Source of the DNA: UBA7672 sp040398425 | GTDB lineage: Bacteria; Pseudomonadota; Alphaproteobacteria; Caulobacterales; Hyphomonadaceae | NCBI GenBank assembly: GCA_040398425.1 | Contig: JBBATZ010000004.1 | Location: 56,376 to 120,375, forward strand | Length of the DNA stretch: 64,000 nt | Direction of reading: 5' to 3' | In this document: positions 54,169-63,601 of the stretch, piece by piece | How positions within the stretch are numbered: the first letter of the stretch is position 1 | Layout: every line of letters begins with the position of its first letter | Notes under the pieces: generated by a model | What the model saw: the letters and a program-made list of their open reading frames with translations, nothing else | What the model was told of the DNA's origin: nothing | Database searches by the model: none | Made by a program: the position numbers and the translations under genes

Positions 54169-55230
54169 TCAGGTGCGCTGCAGGCGGGCGTAGTGGGAGA
54201 AGGAGATCAGGCGCTGGCTTGCTTCGTCCCAGAGGGTGAGGCCGGCGCAGCGGAGGCTCTGCCACAGGCCGAGGCGGCTGACTTCGCGCAGCATCGGGTG
54301 CTGCTTGAGCACATTGTGCAAGTGATAGAACGGCACGCGGGCGCTGGCGTGGTGGATGTGATGCACGCCGATATTCGCGGTGAGCCAGCGCAGCACGGGC
54401 GGCAGGTCGTAATAGGATGAGCCGCGCAGGGCAGCTTCGGTGGCGTTCCAGGCATCGCCGCGCGCCCAGTAGGTTTCCTCGAACTGGTGCTGCACGAAGA
54501 ACAGCCAGACGCCAATCGACGAGGCGAGCATCATGCTGGGCAGCCAGACGAAGAGAAGAATGTCGAGGCCGCCAAGGAACATGACAGTCCCGAGAATGGC
54601 GAACAGCACAACGTTGGTGATCATGGCGCTGAGCCAGGGGCGCCAACCTTCTTTCATCAGGCCATGGGGCAGGCGCTGTTGCAGGAAGAAGACGTAGAAC
54701 GGGCCGACGACAAACAGGGTGATCGGATTGCGGTAGAGCCGATAGAGAAAACGATCCATCGGTTTCATCGCGCTGTATTCCTCGACCGAGACCGTGCGCA
54801 CGGCGCCGAGTTCGCGGCGATCGAGATTGCCGGAGGTGGCGTGGTGGATGGAGTGCGTGCGACGCCAGCAATCATGCGGGGTGAGCGTGAGCACGCCGAT
54901 AGCGCGGCCGACCCAGTCATTCAGCCAGGGGCTTCGGAAGAAGGCGCGATGTCCGCAATCGTGCTGGATCAGGAACATGCGGATGGCAAAGAAAGCGCCG
55001 GGGATCGAGAGCAGCAGTCCCGCCCACCAGTATCCCGCCATCACGAGGAACCCTGCCGTGATCCAGATCGCAGCGAGCGGCAGGACAGTCCAGATAAGCT
55101 CGATAACCGCACGGCTTAACGACGCTTTCTGGAAGGGAGCCAGCATTTCGCGAAGGGCAGCCTGGTTCGGAACGTGCGCCATCAGGTGCGGTTCTCTTTC
55201 GGAAATGCGGGCCGGACGGCCCTTCGCCAT
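54169..55230 (-). CDS. Membrane fatty acid desaturase
   Basis: A 353-residue acyl-lipid desaturase-like di-iron enzyme with four or more membrane helices. The three histidine boxes are HDCGH (90-94), HSIHH (126-130) and HHIHH (290-294), the class used by delta-9/delta-12 acyl-lipid desaturases. It would introduce double bonds into membrane lipids in the inner membrane. The first ATG is at 55230; a later one at 55182 would give the conserved start 'MAHVPNQ'. It is convergent with the kinase, 22 bases apart. Confidence 0.88.
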   Translation of the reverse strand: MAKGRPARISEREPHLMAHVPNQAALREMLAPFQKASLSRAVIELIWTVLPLAAIWITAGFLVMAGYWWAGLLLSIPGAFFAIRMFLIQHDCGHRAFFRSPWLNDWVGRAIGVLTLTPHDCWRRTHSIHHATSGNLDRRELGAVRTVSVEEYSAMKPMDRFLYRLYRNPITLFVVGPFYVFFLQQRLPHGLMKEGWRPWLSAMITNVVLFAILGTVMFLGGLDILLFVWLPSMMLASSIGVWLFFVQHQFEETYWARGDAWNATEAALRGSSYYDLPPVLRWLTANIGVHHIHHASARVPFYHLHNVLKQHPMLREVSRLGLWQSLRCAGLTLWDEASQRLISFSHYARLQRT

Positions 55231-55417
55231 GGGACTACGATTGATAGGCCAAGTTTCGCGCAGTGGTCATGGGGCCTAACGGAACTAAATTACGCTGTTG
55301 CCGCCCGGCACGGGAGACGAGGCGCTCGCGTGATTTGGCCGCAGATTGTGGCGATTACAGCCCCCGATATGCTGACGAACGGTAAACCTTTCGTAGGGAC
55401 GGGTACGGATCGACAAA

Positions 55418-56269
55418 TCACAGCCCGGCAAAGGTGCCTTGGCATGACGCCGGTGAGCCGGACTTGTAGCCTGTTTGCAGCCATTGCATCCGTTGGGCCG
55501 AGGTGCCGTGCGTGAAGCCTTCGGGCTGGACCCGCCCGCCGGATCGCTTCTGCAACGTATCGTCGCCAATGGCGTTTGCGGTCTTGAGACCGGCTTCGAG
55601 ATCGCCCGACTCCATCGCGACTTCGCCATTCGAGACTTTCGTGGCGTTCGCGGCCCAGACCCCGGCATAGCAGTCGGCCTGAAGTTCAAGCGCCACGGAG
55701 TATCTGTTGCCTTCGGCCTGACCCATGGATTGCTGTGCCTGCTGCACTTTCTGTGAGGCGCCTGTCATCGTCTGGATGTGGTGGCCGAATTCGTGAGCAA
55801 TAACATAGGCTTTGGCGAAGTCAGCGTCGGAGGCGCCGAGTTGCGTCGACATCTGCTGCCAGAAGGATAGGTCGAGATATACGGTCTGATCGTTGGGGCA
55901 GTAGAACGGTCCCATCGCCGCCTGGCCGTAGCCGCAGCCCGTGTTGGTGCCTTGTTCGTAGAGCACGACCTTCGGGGCTTCATAGCCCTTGATCTGGGTC
56001 GCCCAGACGTCGTTGACGTTGCGCCCGATCACATCGACGAACAGGCCCGCGTCATCCTTGGGGGTGCCTATCGTGCCGCGCTGCTCTGCGCCGCCGCCCA
56101 TGTTGAGACCGCCAGCAATCGAGGCTGTGGTCGCCGGATCGATGCCGAGGAAGACATAGGCCAGCACAGCGACGATGCCGACAATGCCGCCGCCGCCGGC
56201 AATCGCGCCCCCGCTGAGACCGCGCCGGTCCTCGAGGCCTCCGCCGGTCTGTCCGCCTCTCCAACGCAT
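55418..56269 (-). CDS. Neutral zinc metallopeptidase (YpfJ-like)
   Basis: A 283-residue inner-membrane-anchored protein of the putative neutral zinc metallopeptidase family. A glycine-rich N-terminus leads into a membrane helix (about 22-42), then a periplasmic domain with the zinc motif HEFGHH (159-164) and 'GTNTGCGYGQAAMGPFYCPN', whose two cysteines may bond. The length and blocks fit YpfJ. No partner gene is obvious; it follows, in the same direction, the V8-like protease 67 bases upstream. Confidence 0.9.
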   Translation of the reverse strand: MRWRGGQTGGGLEDRRGLSGGAIAGGGGIVGIVAVLAYVFLGIDPATTASIAGGLNMGGGAEQRGTIGTPKDDAGLFVDVIGRNVNDVWATQIKGYEAPKVVLYEQGTNTGCGYGQAAMGPFYCPNDQTVYLDLSFWQQMSTQLGASDADFAKAYVIAHEFGHHIQTMTGASQKVQQAQQSMGQAEGNRYSVALELQADCYAGVWAANATKVSNGEVAMESGDLEAGLKTANAIGDDTLQKRSGGRVQPEGFTHGTSAQRMQWLQTGYKSGSPASCQGTFAGL

Positions 56270-56336
56270 GGTGATCTCCCGCCGCTACGACGCCAATAGG
56301 CCAGAATGCGCGGGAGAAGGAAAGGATGCGTCCCCG

Positions 56337-57185
56337 TCAGGTGATTGCGGTGCTGTTAGCAGCGCCAAGCCAGTCCCTGACCGTCTTCTGCATCGAGGCA
56401 TCCCAGCGGCGGGCACGGTTTTCGATCTCCTGTCCGGTGGTGTGCACGCCGGCGAAGGTGATTGATTTCGAGGGCTCGTTGACGCGGAAGACAGGACCGC
56501 CGCTCTGACCAGGCAAGGAATCCATGTCGTAGATCAGGCCCGTGCCGGTGGTGCTGACGATGCGGCCAAGGCATTTGCGCAGTACGATGAGCTCCTTGTT
56601 GTAGACGGGATAGCCCGCGAGCGTGAGTTGGGCTGTGCGCAGGTCCGGCTCGGACATCGGCGGCTGCGCGAGGATGTCGGGGATCGAATCGGGTTTTGTC
56701 CATTTGCCGAGCGCGTCGGTCGTGAGGTGGATAACGGCGAAGTCGAAGGCGAAGCGCGTAGGGTCTTCAGGGCCGGCGCACATGACGTATTGCGGCGGAC
56801 ACTGCACGCGTGCGCCGATGGCCTCGGCGCCTGCGCTGCCGCTGGTGGTGACGCCGACATGCGCGACGATGCTGGTGGCGTAGGATTTCGAGTTGAGGCG
56901 ATAGACGTTGTGCGCCGCAGTGAGGATCACATTCAGGCGGATCAGTATGCCGGAGCCGATCAGGAATTCGCCGGGCGCGGTGATGCGCATGCAGACGAGC
57001 GGTCGCCAGGGCGCGTTCGCCGTGTCGTTGACGATGACGCTGTCGTCCTTGCCGATGACGGATTCAGCGCCGGTATCGTCTGGCGGTGCGAAGCCCTTGA
57101 AGTCGAACGGCTTCGCCGGCACCTGCTGCAGGTCGGCCATGCCCCTGCTGCGCTGTTCCTTCCAGCCGCTGATCAGGCCGCGCAT
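56337..57185 (-). CDS. Trypsin/V8-like serine peptidase
   Basis: A 282-residue S1-fold peptidase with the triad His92 ('LTAAHNVY'), Asp148 ('AFDFAVIHL') and Ser228 ('PGQSGGPVF'), the arrangement of V8/glutamyl-endopeptidase-like enzymes. There is no signal peptide, so it may be cytoplasmic or use another export route. It lies 8 bases after the stop of the coiled-coil lipoprotein gene and is almost certainly co-transcribed with it. The pairing is unusual and the substrate unknown. Confidence 0.82.
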   Translation of the reverse strand: MRGLISGWKEQRSRGMADLQQVPAKPFDFKGFAPPDDTGAESVIGKDDSVIVNDTANAPWRPLVCMRITAPGEFLIGSGILIRLNVILTAAHNVYRLNSKSYATSIVAHVGVTTSGSAGAEAIGARVQCPPQYVMCAGPEDPTRFAFDFAVIHLTTDALGKWTKPDSIPDILAQPPMSEPDLRTAQLTLAGYPVYNKELIVLRKCLGRIVSTTGTGLIYDMDSLPGQSGGPVFRVNEPSKSITFAGVHTTGQEIENRARRWDASMQKTVRDWLGAANSTAIT

Positions 57186-57193
57186 GTGGGCTC

Positions 57194-58753
57194 CTAGTTG
57201 TCGTCGGTTGCGGCGTTGGCGGCGTCGGGATCAACCAGCGGCGCGCCGGCCGGGGACGAGGGGGAAAGCTGTGACGAGCCGATCGTTATGGGCGGCGCGG
57301 TGCGCACCTTCGCGCCGGCTGCATTGTCGATGACGGTGATGGAGAACATACGCTGCGTTTCGTCCAGCAGCGTGATCTGCGATTTCTGGGCGGCGGCCAC
57401 GTCGGTATCGCCCGAGACTGCGGCGTCTGGCGTCTGCTGGATGAAGTCCATGATCGTGCCGGCTTCGTCGCCATTGCCGTCACCTGTTGCGCCGTCGAAG
57501 CTGGAGAGCGCCGTGTCGAGTTGGGCGAGGGCGGCGTTGTGGTCTTCGGCTGCGGCGGAGGCTTCTTCCTGGGCGTCGGCGATGGCGGCGTCGCGTTGCT
57601 CGTCCGTGGCGTAGCTAGCAGTGCGGGCGGCATTGAGGTCGGCTTGCGCCTCGCTGAGGCGTGCGGCGGTGCGTGCGGCCTGACCATCTCTGTAGGCGTC
57701 CTCGGCCTTCTGGCGCGCTTCTTCCGCCTTGAGCAGGGCGACGGTGCTGTTGTCGTACTGGATGCGCAGGCTGAAGACTTCGCCGACGCCCTGGAAGAAG
57801 CCCTTGATGATGTCGAGCGGGACGGCGACGACTTCGAGCAGTTCGCTGTTCTGGCTGATGCCGACGGCGGCGGGCATGCCGTGAACGAGATCGACGCGCG
57901 CCTTGGCGGAGGCGAAGACGCCGCCGGGCAGGTCCATCGACATGATGGGCGACTTGTTCGGCATCATGATCAGGCGCGACTCATCCGTGATGTCGCCGAC
58001 CTTGACGCCGATGAGATAGGGGGCGGGCGCACGGTAGCAGATCGAGCTGGCGCAGGCGTCGGGCGCGACCACGTCACGTTGGGTCACGGCGCGGCGGGTG
58101 ACCTTGAACAGCGGCGTCATCGAGATGCGGAAGTAATCGGGGCGGTTGGCCAGCTCGTGGCACTGGGCGATGTTGTCGTCGTTGCGGGCGGGATCGTTGC
58201 AGCCGAGGAAGACAAGTGCGCGGGCGTGCAGCTGCTTGTCGAGCGCGGTCAGTTCGCAGGCGACGCCGAAGTCGCAGCCTTCGTACGCGAACGGGTCGAT
58301 GAAGGTGGAGAACAGCGTGGCGTTAGCGAGCGGGTTGATGAGCAGGTTGCGCGCCTCGTCGCCACCTGAGTAGCCGGTTCCGGAAATGGCACCGATGCTC
58401 TTGGCCAGCGTTGCGAGAATCTTGCCGGCCTTGCCGTCTGATGTCGCGTTGATGTGCGTGAGCAGGCGGGTCTGCGGATTGACGACGAAGAAGTAGCGGT
58501 TGTCGGCGAAAAGGCTCGACGAGGTGTTGAGGGCGTAGGTCGCTTCCGGGTCGCCAATGAGGAAGGGTTGGCTGATATAGAGGCCGAGCGCGCCGCCGCT
58601 GGCGATCAGTTCAACTTTCATGACAGCCTTGGGGGCCGCATACTGCATGCCGCTCGCCATCGGGCCGGCGCCGTAGTCGACATGCTGCGATTTCACCGAC
58701 TGACACGCGGCCAGACAGGTCATTGCGGCAACGGCAAGCCAGGCTTTCAGCAT
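57194..58753 (-). CDS. Lipoprotein with C-terminal coiled coil, unknown function
   Basis: A 519-residue lipoprotein with lipobox 'MTCLAAC'. The N-terminal domain (about 40-150) shows 'SLFADNRYFFVVNPQTRLLT' and 'DGKAGKILATLAKSIG', a cysteine-containing middle domain follows (about 150-330), then a long alanine/glutamate-rich coiled coil (about 345-440, 'EEARQKAEDAYRDGQAARTA') and a short acidic C-terminus. GGGAGGGG lies upstream of the ATG at 58753. It is the first gene of a pair with the V8-like protease, possibly its anchor or substrate; this is inference. Confidence 0.7.
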   Translation of the reverse strand: MLKAWLAVAAMTCLAACQSVKSQHVDYGAGPMASGMQYAAPKAVMKVELIASGGALGLYISQPFLIGDPEATYALNTSSSLFADNRYFFVVNPQTRLLTHINATSDGKAGKILATLAKSIGAISGTGYSGGDEARNLLINPLANATLFSTFIDPFAYEGCDFGVACELTALDKQLHARALVFLGCNDPARNDDNIAQCHELANRPDYFRISMTPLFKVTRRAVTQRDVVAPDACASSICYRAPAPYLIGVKVGDITDESRLIMMPNKSPIMSMDLPGGVFASAKARVDLVHGMPAAVGISQNSELLEVVAVPLDIIKGFFQGVGEVFSLRIQYDNSTVALLKAEEARQKAEDAYRDGQAARTAARLSEAQADLNAARTASYATDEQRDAAIADAQEEASAAAEDHNAALAQLDTALSSFDGATGDGNGDEAGTIMDFIQQTPDAAVSGDTDVAAAQKSQITLLDETQRMFSITVIDNAAGAKVRTAPPITIGSSQLSPSSPAGAPLVDPDAANAATDDN

Positions 58754-58906
58754 TGGGGCCCCTCCCGGAACGTGGTCACCATAGACCCACCGCGCGAGAC
58801 AGACCAAGCCCCGAACGGCGCAAATCGCCTGGTCGGGGAGGCTGGTGCGGGGAAGGTCGGCGATGTAGGCACGTGTCGCGAGAAATGATTGCCGGGGAGA
58901 GGTCAC

Positions 58907-59752
58907 GTGGCGCATGCCATCCGGGTCGGCGTAGGCGGCTGGAGCTTCGATCCGTGGGAAGAGACGTTCTATCCCGAGGGCCTGTCGAAGGCGAAACAGC
59001 TCAACCATATGAGCCGGACGCTGACCGCCGTTGAGGTGAATGCGACGTACTATTCGTCGTTCAAGCCCGACACATTCGCGAAATGGCGCGATGCGACGCC
59101 CGAGGGGTTCGTGTTCAGCCTGAAGGCGCATCGCTTCTCGACGGTGCGCAAGACGAAGGATGACATGCAGACGTCGACCGGCATGTTTCTTGACCAGGGC
59201 ATCACGCAGCTGAAGGACAAGCTGGGGCCGATCAACTGGCAGTTCCCGGCGACGCGGAAATTCGATGCCGAGTATTTCGGGACGTTCCTGTCGGTGCTGC
59301 CGAAGGAGAAGGATGGACTGAAGCTGCGGCATGCGCTGGAGGTGCGCGGGTCGGGGTTCGATGATCCGAAGTTTCACGACTTGCTGACGAAGCATGGTGC
59401 GACGGTGGTTTATGCCGAGGACGATGAGTTTCCGAAGGTGCAGCATGAAGGGTCGACCTTCGCAGTGGCGCGGCTGATGCAGTCGCAAGCGGATGAGCCG
59501 ACTGGATATGGCAAGAAAGACATCGACCGGATCGCGAAGCTGGCGACGGGGTGGGCAGCCAAGCAGGATGTGTTCGTGTTCTTCATTTCGGGCGCCAAGG
59601 AGCGCAATCCGGCGGCTGCTGTGGCGATGCAGGCGAGGCTCGGGATTGCGCCTCAATTTCCGGATGAACCGGCGCCTGTGAAAAGGGCCGTTGCGAAGAA
59701 AGCGGCGGCGAAGAAGCCTGCTCCGAAGAAAGCTCCAGCAAAGAAGAAGTGA
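58907..59752 (+). CDS. DUF72-family protein with lysine/alanine-rich tail
   Basis: A 281-residue TIM-barrel-like DUF72 (YecE) protein: 'RVGVGGWSFDPWEETFYPEG' and 'AVEVNATYYSSFKPDTFAKW' are the family opening, and 'VYAEDDEFPKVQHEGSTFAV' a later block. The biochemical role of DUF72 is unsettled. The GTG at 58907 is chosen over the TTG at 58889 for GGGGAGAGG upstream. The last 20 or so residues ('KKAAAKKPAPKKAPAKKK') form a histone-H1-like basic tail absent from typical members. It is coupled to the VOC gene by an overlapping TGATG. Confidence 0.85.
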   Translation: MAHAIRVGVGGWSFDPWEETFYPEGLSKAKQLNHMSRTLTAVEVNATYYSSFKPDTFAKWRDATPEGFVFSLKAHRFSTVRKTKDDMQTSTGMFLDQGITQLKDKLGPINWQFPATRKFDAEYFGTFLSVLPKEKDGLKLRHALEVRGSGFDDPKFHDLLTKHGATVVYAEDDEFPKVQHEGSTFAVARLMQSQADEPTGYGKKDIDRIAKLATGWAAKQDVFVFFISGAKERNPAAAVAMQARLGIAPQFPDEPAPVKRAVAKKAAAKKPAPKKAPAKKK

Positions 59753-60132
59753 TGCGGCTCAATCAGGTTACCGTTCCGCTGGTCGACTATGATTCGAGCG
59801 TGGCGTTCTACCAGACGCTGGGGCTGAAGCTGATCGTCGATGCGCCGCCGCGCTATGCCCGGTTTGAGATGCCGGACGGGGATTCGACATTCTCGATCGA
59901 GAAGGTTGAAGGCTGGACGGGCGGCGACTGGCCAGAGATCTGGTATGAAAGCGATCGGTTGGATGAGCTTGTCTTAGAGCTCAAAGCGAAGGGCGTCGTG
60001 TTCGAGAGCGAGCCGGAGACGACGGACTATCTCTGGCGCGTGGCGCACCTGCGCGATCCGGCGGGCAATCGCATCACGCTGTACCATGCGGGCGAGAACC
60101 GGCTGAACCCGCCCTGGCGCTTGAAGGACTAG
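59752..60132 (+). CDS. VOC-superfamily (glyoxalase/dioxygenase-like) protein
   Basis: A 126-residue single VOC domain: 'NQVTVPLVDYDSSVAFYQTL' opens the first beta-alpha-beta repeat and 'WRVAHLRDPAGNRITLYHAG' closes the second, with Glu/His-type metal positions not fully conserved. It may be a small hydrolase, lyase or binding protein; the substrate cannot be assigned. Its ATG overlaps the DUF72 stop, so the two are co-translated. Confidence 0.82.
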   Translation: MRLNQVTVPLVDYDSSVAFYQTLGLKLIVDAPPRYARFEMPDGDSTFSIEKVEGWTGGDWPEIWYESDRLDELVLELKAKGVVFESEPETTDYLWRVAHLRDPAGNRITLYHAGENRLNPPWRLKD

Positions 60133-60133
60133 A

Positions 60134-60589
60134 TCAGCGCACCAGCTTGCCGGAGATCACGTCGGTCGGGTCTTCAAAGCAGCGCGCGCGTATCAGCACG
60201 AAGTCGGTGGGGAAGTCGTCGCTCGTGAAGGCGATGATGAGGCGGCCCCAGTTGCGTGTCGTGCGCCCATAGTCGTCGTTGACCGTGACGGGGCAGATCA
60301 GGGTGTCGTCGTCATCGTCGTCATGGCTGACGTCGGATTCGGTCCAGAAGCCTTTCAGCGGACCCGGGCCGCCGAATTCGCCGGCGAGCCCGTCAATGAA
60401 GAGCAAGCCGATATTGTCGCCGAAGATGGTTTCGTATTTTAGCACGCCATAGGGACCGCTTTCCTGATCCAAGGTGATCTTTCCGAGCGTAGTGCTTTCC
60501 CACGTCACCGGACCGGGTGCGGGTTGGGCCATCGCAGTGCAGCCCGCGAAGAGTGCGGTGAAGGCGAGAGCAGCAAGACGGACGAGCAT
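60134..60589 (-). CDS. Hypothetical lipoprotein
   Basis: A 151-residue lipoprotein with lipobox 'ALFAGC' and a beta-rich body with one aspartate cluster 'VSHDDDDDDTLICP', which may bind cations. A cysteine pair (Cys in 'LICP' and in 'RARCFED') could form a disulfide. No family is recognised. It is convergent with the VOC gene, one base apart, and follows mltA in the same direction, so it may share the mltA transcript. Confidence 0.6.
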   Translation of the reverse strand: MLVRLAALAFTALFAGCTAMAQPAPGPVTWESTTLGKITLDQESGPYGVLKYETIFGDNIGLLFIDGLAGEFGGPGPLKGFWTESDVSHDDDDDDTLICPVTVNDDYGRTTRNWGRLIIAFTSDDFPTDFVLIRARCFEDPTDVISGKLVR

Positions 60590-60610
60590 GATAATCCCCC
60601 GAGAATGATC

Positions 60611-61873
60611 CTAGCCGCGCGGTGGTGAGCCGGTGGAGGCGACCGGCGCAGCGAACTGTTTCGGCAGCAGGGTCCACCATTGTGGGCCGGATGAGTTCAT
60701 GCGTTCGGCGAAGGCGCCGGCATCGGCCCCTGTGCCCGCGAAGACGTCGCCGCGATTCGGGCCGCGACGGATGGCGCCGCCCGTGTCCTGCGCGACGAGC
60801 AGGCGCTGGAAGGGGCCGCCGGCATAGTCACCATTGACGAAGACCAGCGCGCCATAGGGATGATAGGCGGGATCAACTGCGATCGAGCCCATCGGCGTCA
60901 GCGGCACGTTGGCTGCGCCCTTGGGCCCAGCCGTGTAGTCGTTGATCGTTTCTTCCTGGAAGAAGACGTAGGACGGATCGGCGTTGAGCGCCGATTTCTG
61001 CGCCCCGGGATTTACGTCGAGCCAGGAGCGGAAGTTCGACCAGGTGGGGCTGGGCAGTTGCCCGGAATTGCGCAGCGCGCCGAGCGCCGAATTCCATTTG
61101 TAGCCATTCTGTGCGGAGAACTGTGCGCGTGCCTCCGAGCCGTCCTGGAAGCGCAGACGGCCGGAGCCTTGTACCTGCAGGTTGTAGACGTCGGCCGGAT
61201 GCGCATAGCCGATGATCTGGCCGAGATAGGGCGTGATGGATTCGCGCTTCGGGTAGGGGATGATGCGGTCGCCGTTGAGCTTGCCATTCAGCGAGCGCGG
61301 CGCGCCGCGAAGCGCTTCGTTGTCGAAGGCTTCAGCGAAGGCGCCTAGATCGACGGTGACCATGTCGGGCGGGCGTTTCAGCAGCGGCTCGGTGAAGGGC
61401 GGCGCCCATTCGCGGCTCGCCTGCACGACGGGCTCGAAATACGAGGTCAGCTTGGCCTCGCCGGGACCATTCACGTATTGCGGTTCGAAATAGGCTTCAA
61501 AGAACCAGCGTTCCTGGCCCGGCTGGATTGTCAGCGAGGCGTTGCAGGCCGTGAGCCAGTCGCCAACCTTGCCGCCATAGCGGCCGCCGCTGAGCGGCGC
61601 GTCCGGTGTGCGGTTCCGCCAGCTGTCGCACTGGCGTTTGAAGGCGGTGAGTGCGGGGGCGAGGTCAGACGTTCCCCAGCCGGGAAGGTTGGCGAAAGCT
61701 GTCGGCGTGAGGACGAGATCCTGCGGCACGGGCGGCGTGGTGGGTTTGGACGGCGCTGTCGTCGGCGGCCGTGGCTTGGTGGTTCCAGCGCCATAGATGG
61801 GCGCAGGACGCGAGGAGGCGCATGCGGTGAGCGTGAGCACGACCGAGAGGGAGAGGACGGCGCGGCCGATCAT
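60611..61873 (-). CDS. mltA: Membrane-bound lytic murein transglycosylase A
   Basis: A 420-residue outer-membrane lipoprotein (lipobox 'LTLTAC') that cleaves peptidoglycan glycan strands to give 1,6-anhydromuropeptides. The MltA domain appears in 'GEAKLTSYFEPVVQASREWA' and 'IIGYAHPADVYNLQVQGSGR', and the 3D domain with the catalytic aspartate in 'LLVAQDTGGAIRRGPNRGDV'. The ATG at 61873 is chosen for GGAGACG upstream. It is the first gene of a possible pair with the small lipoprotein downstream. Confidence 0.93.
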   Translation of the reverse strand: MIGRAVLSLSVVLTLTACASSRPAPIYGAGTTKPRPPTTAPSKPTTPPVPQDLVLTPTAFANLPGWGTSDLAPALTAFKRQCDSWRNRTPDAPLSGGRYGGKVGDWLTACNASLTIQPGQERWFFEAYFEPQYVNGPGEAKLTSYFEPVVQASREWAPPFTEPLLKRPPDMVTVDLGAFAEAFDNEALRGAPRSLNGKLNGDRIIPYPKRESITPYLGQIIGYAHPADVYNLQVQGSGRLRFQDGSEARAQFSAQNGYKWNSALGALRNSGQLPSPTWSNFRSWLDVNPGAQKSALNADPSYVFFQEETINDYTAGPKGAANVPLTPMGSIAVDPAYHPYGALVFVNGDYAGGPFQRLLVAQDTGGAIRRGPNRGDVFAGTGADAGAFAERMNSSGPQWWTLLPKQFAAPVASTGSPPRG

Positions 61874-61991
61874 TCGCGTCTCCGAAATGAAATCCAGCAA
61901 GTTCCCTGAAGCGACCCAAGGGATGAGCTTAGGTTAGCGCGAAATTGTGGCATGGCGAGCGACCAGCCGCAGCTGCATTCGAGGCACGTTT

Positions 61992-62687
61992 TCAGGGTTG
62001 TGGCGGCTTGAAGTCCGGGCGGGCCTGGGCGGCGGGGACGTTGGCGACGATACCCGCCAGATTGCCCTCCTGGCCAGCGGGAACCAGTTCGTAGAAGCCG
62101 GTCAGCTTCACGCGGATGACGACTGGGCCTTCCGCGAAATTCGAGAACTGCCAACCCTGGATGCCGTCGAAAGGCGCGGTGAGGGAGCCTGCCTGTTTCA
62201 GGCCGCGCGCCTGCTTGTAGGTGGCGACATTTATCGGCTGGCCGGGTTCGGGTGTGGTGTGGCCGTGGAAATCGTAGGCGACGTCGTCGGGCTTCTTCGC
62301 ACCGAGGACTTCCCACTCGTAGACGAGCGTGGCACCCTGTTTCATGGCGACCTTGTATTCCAGCTCCGAACCCTTGGCGCCGCCAAGGAAGTCGGTGAGC
62401 GGGATTTCGATCACATCCGTGCGGGGGGGCGTTTCAGATTCGCGGGCCAGCGGACCACTGGCGGAGTTTGAATCGGTCGTCACCTCAGGCGGAGCCCAGA
62501 GGCGGGCGACGCCGGTGATCTTGCCTAGCCCAAGCGGATCGGAGTTGAACTCGGACGGCATGATAAAGCCCAGCACGATGAGCGCGCCGCCAAGGATGCC
62601 GCCGCCCGTGATGAGGGCGAGCGTGCGGCCCGAGACGTTGAGCTGCACGGGTTTTATGTCGGCTTGCGTGTTTGCTTCTTCTGGCAT
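61992..62687 (-). CDS. Transmembrane anchor protein, partner of HupE/UreJ
   Basis: A 231-residue protein with one N-terminal membrane helix (about 22-45, 'LALITGGGILGGALIVLGFI') and a periplasmic beta-rich domain ('GATLVYEWEVLGAKKPDDVA', 'GWQFSNFAEGPVVIRVKL'). Proteins of this plan are commonly annotated as transmembrane anchor proteins beside HupE/UreJ genes, and here it directly follows one with a one-base overlap. The role is unknown; a metal-uptake accessory is a reasonable guess. Confidence 0.72.
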   Translation of the reverse strand: MPEEANTQADIKPVQLNVSGRTLALITGGGILGGALIVLGFIMPSEFNSDPLGLGKITGVARLWAPPEVTTDSNSASGPLARESETPPRTDVIEIPLTDFLGGAKGSELEYKVAMKQGATLVYEWEVLGAKKPDDVAYDFHGHTTPEPGQPINVATYKQARGLKQAGSLTAPFDGIQGWQFSNFAEGPVVIRVKLTGFYELVPAGQEGNLAGIVANVPAAQARPDFKPPQP

Positions 62688-63391
62688 CAGGCGTCTCCAG
62701 CAAGAAAATAGCCCGCGAGTTGTTCGCCCGCGAGCACGATGCCGGCGAGGAAGATGAGGGCGTTGGCGAGAATGGCGTAACGCCCAAAACTCTTGGTCGT
62801 CCGCCAGAACGTCATCACGACGAGGATGAGGGAGAGAGCAATCAGCTGTCCGATCTCGACGCCGATGTTGAAGGAGATCAGGTTGGGCAGGAGGCCGTCC
62901 TTGTTGAGGCCGAGCTCCTGCAGCTTGGTCGCGAGGCCGAGGCCGTGGAACAGGCCGAAGCCGCCGACGGCGATGCGGTTGTCGAGTTCGAACCCGAGCT
63001 TGCGGAAGCCGCCGAGATTGTCGAACGCCTTGTAGGACACCGACAGGCCGATGATCATGTCGACGAGATGGGCCGAGACGCCGAAATCGAACAGCACGCC
63101 GAGGATCAGCGTGGCGGAATGACCGAGCGAGAAAAGCGTCACGTAGAGAAGGACGTCTTTAAGCCGGTAAAGGAAGAAGATCACGCCGGTGAGGAAGAGC
63201 AGGTGATCGTATCCCGTCACCATGTGCTTGGCGCCGAGATACATGAAGGGGAACGGATCGGCGCCGATCGTGTTGCGGACGAACTCGGCATCCTTGCCGC
63301 CGATCGCGTGGGCGAAGGCCGGTTGCGCAAGCAAGAGGGGGGCGATGAGGCTGAACGCCAGGATCGCGAAAAGGATGTGGCGGTTGCGCAT
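62687..63391 (-). CDS. HupE/UreJ-family membrane protein
   Basis: A 234-residue polytopic protein with a signal-like N-terminus (ending 'LLAQPAFAHA') and about six helices. It has the signature 'LGAKHMVTGYDHLLFLTGVI' and 'HSATLILGVLFDFGVSAHLV', His/Asp motifs used for nickel or other transition-metal transport in HupE/UreJ. No hydrogenase or urease gene is in the window, so nickel is only one possibility. It is translationally coupled to the anchor protein. Confidence 0.87.
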   Translation of the reverse strand: MRNRHILFAILAFSLIAPLLLAQPAFAHAIGGKDAEFVRNTIGADPFPFMYLGAKHMVTGYDHLLFLTGVIFFLYRLKDVLLYVTLFSLGHSATLILGVLFDFGVSAHLVDMIIGLSVSYKAFDNLGGFRKLGFELDNRIAVGGFGLFHGLGLATKLQELGLNKDGLLPNLISFNIGVEIGQLIALSLILVVMTFWRTTKSFGRYAILANALIFLAGIVLAGEQLAGYFLAGDA

Positions 63392-63601
63392 CGGGCTCCG
63401 GGGAGGTGTCGAGACTGGTGGTAGGATGCGGACGCCGCGGGTGCAACAGGCAGGGCTCTCCGTCGCGTTTCGCGCTAACCGGTTGAGTTTGCTTGCGAAG
63501 ATTTTCCCGGCCGCCTACGTTTCTTCGTAGTCGTTTCCTCCTGTTCTCGGGACATCCAGCCGGGCGCGGCTGCGTATGCAGGGGAGACAATAGAGGCCGA
63601 C

